From Pseudoalteromonas nigrifaciens (GTDB lineage Bacteria > Pseudomonadota > Gammaproteobacteria > Enterobacterales > Alteromonadaceae): 64,000 bases of DNA. How positions within the stretch are numbered: position 1 is the first letter of the stretch; every line of letters starts with the position of its first letter. The notes beneath the pieces were generated by a model. The model was not told the DNA's origin and made no database searches. It saw nothing but the letters and a program-made list of their open reading frames with translations. Below, in pieces: positions 63,643-64,000 of this stretch. A program made the translations under genes and the position numbers. Where the stretch lies: contig NZ_CP011036.1 of assembly GCF_002221505.1 (NCBI RefSeq), positions 3,457,201 to 3,521,200 on the forward strand, in the 5' to 3' direction.

Positions 63643-64000
63643 AACAATCTCTTCCGATCGGTTAAAGTTAAAACATCCTATGCAGGTCGCGATCCTGGCA
63701 CAGGTGCCATTGCGAGCGCGAGATATTATAGATGAAGTGTATTAAAGTCAATCATAATTACGCACTACCCTTAGAGTATACCAGCTATTTAATGTAGATC
63801 ATAAAGAGTGATCTATTAGGATCATCATTAATAAGAAGTTTTCCACAGCCCCTGTATAAAAAGTGAATAAAAGTAGGGGAAAACTAAATTAGATCGCAGA
63901 TTTGTTTCGCGATCCAGAGCTAATTTTGTTATGATCTATGCTCAGGCTTTAAAATTAAACTTGTATTAAATCATTGTGTTAAGTGTTTTATACCGTGATA
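63643..64000. other. rpmH/dnaA divergent control region (dnaA itself not reached)
   Basis: 358 bp without a gene. It should contain the rpmH promoter (leftward) and the promoter of dnaA (rightward, presumed). Six GATC sites occur between 63797 and 63936, and a DnaA-box-like TTTTCCACA lies at 63839-63847, consistent with DnaA autoregulation and SeqA/Dam control. No start codon of dnaA is visible before the edge. Confidence 0.6.

Overview
The window looks like a chromosomal segment of a marine gammaproteobacterium of the Pseudoalteromonas type (order Alteromonadales). The basis is the AT-rich base composition, the gene order rpmH-rnpA-yidD-yidC-mnmE-mioC-mnmG-rsmG-parA-parB-atpIBEFHAGDC-glmU, the rRNA sequences, and the many TonB-dependent/iron-linked membrane genes. 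The genus call is recognition by eye; no database search was run. Coordinates rise towards the replication origin: the right third is the classical origin neighbourhood, and dnaA is expected just beyond the right edge on the + strand.

Left part (1-26,500), accessory and envelope genes. It starts with a PQ-loop membrane protein and a divergent PepSY inner-membrane protein under a near-perfect Fur box. Next is a transglutaminase-like/TPR lipoprotein gene split by a complete IS21-family element (2943-5546, 5-bp target duplication). Then come a large metalloprotease/beta-propeller/beta-barrel protein, a pair of bacterial PH-domain membrane proteins (ydbS/ydbT type), a hexose-6-phosphate mutarotase, a MarR regulator with a DcaP-like porin, and a ~197-bp MITE-like palindromic repeat. 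A second Fur-box-preceded cluster (PepSY, DUF2271, DUF4198) leads to a TonB-dependent receptor. A Kef-type antiporter and two tandem alkaline phosphatases with a candidate Pho box close this part.

Middle part (26,500-44,600). It holds a cold-shock protein next to an RNase R-like exonuclease, a DUF3297 protein, a DEAD-box helicase, glmS with a DeoR-type regulator that has GTTTCGTTT repeats in its promoter, a hexapeptide acetyltransferase, and a four-gene cobalamin nucleotide-loop/salvage operon (cobC-cobT-cobS-cobU). A complete rRNA operon follows on the minus strand (16S 42273-43807, 23S 38944-41833, 5S 38683-38800). It has two promoters, BoxA antiterminators, no spacer tRNA, and two degenerate 5S-derived copies downstream of the real 5S.

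Right part (44,600-64,000). This contains glmU, the full F-type ATP synthase operon, parAB, rsmG, mnmG, a canonical oriC (57,710-58,020, with GATCT-led 13-mers and DnaA boxes), mioC, a 1,034-bp gene-free stretch that is again rich in GATC and DnaA boxes, mnmE, yidC, yidD, rnpA, rpmH, and a third GATC/DnaA-box patch at the right edge in the presumed dnaA promoter. Almost everything left of oriC from glmS onward is on the minus strand, co-directional with leftward replication.

I found no convincing new multi-gene system. The most notable items are the three DnaA-box/GATC clusters around oriC, the tandem decayed 5S copies, the precisely reconstructable IS-interrupted gene, the MITE-like repeat with solo end-like palindromes elsewhere, and the Fur-box PepSY clusters.
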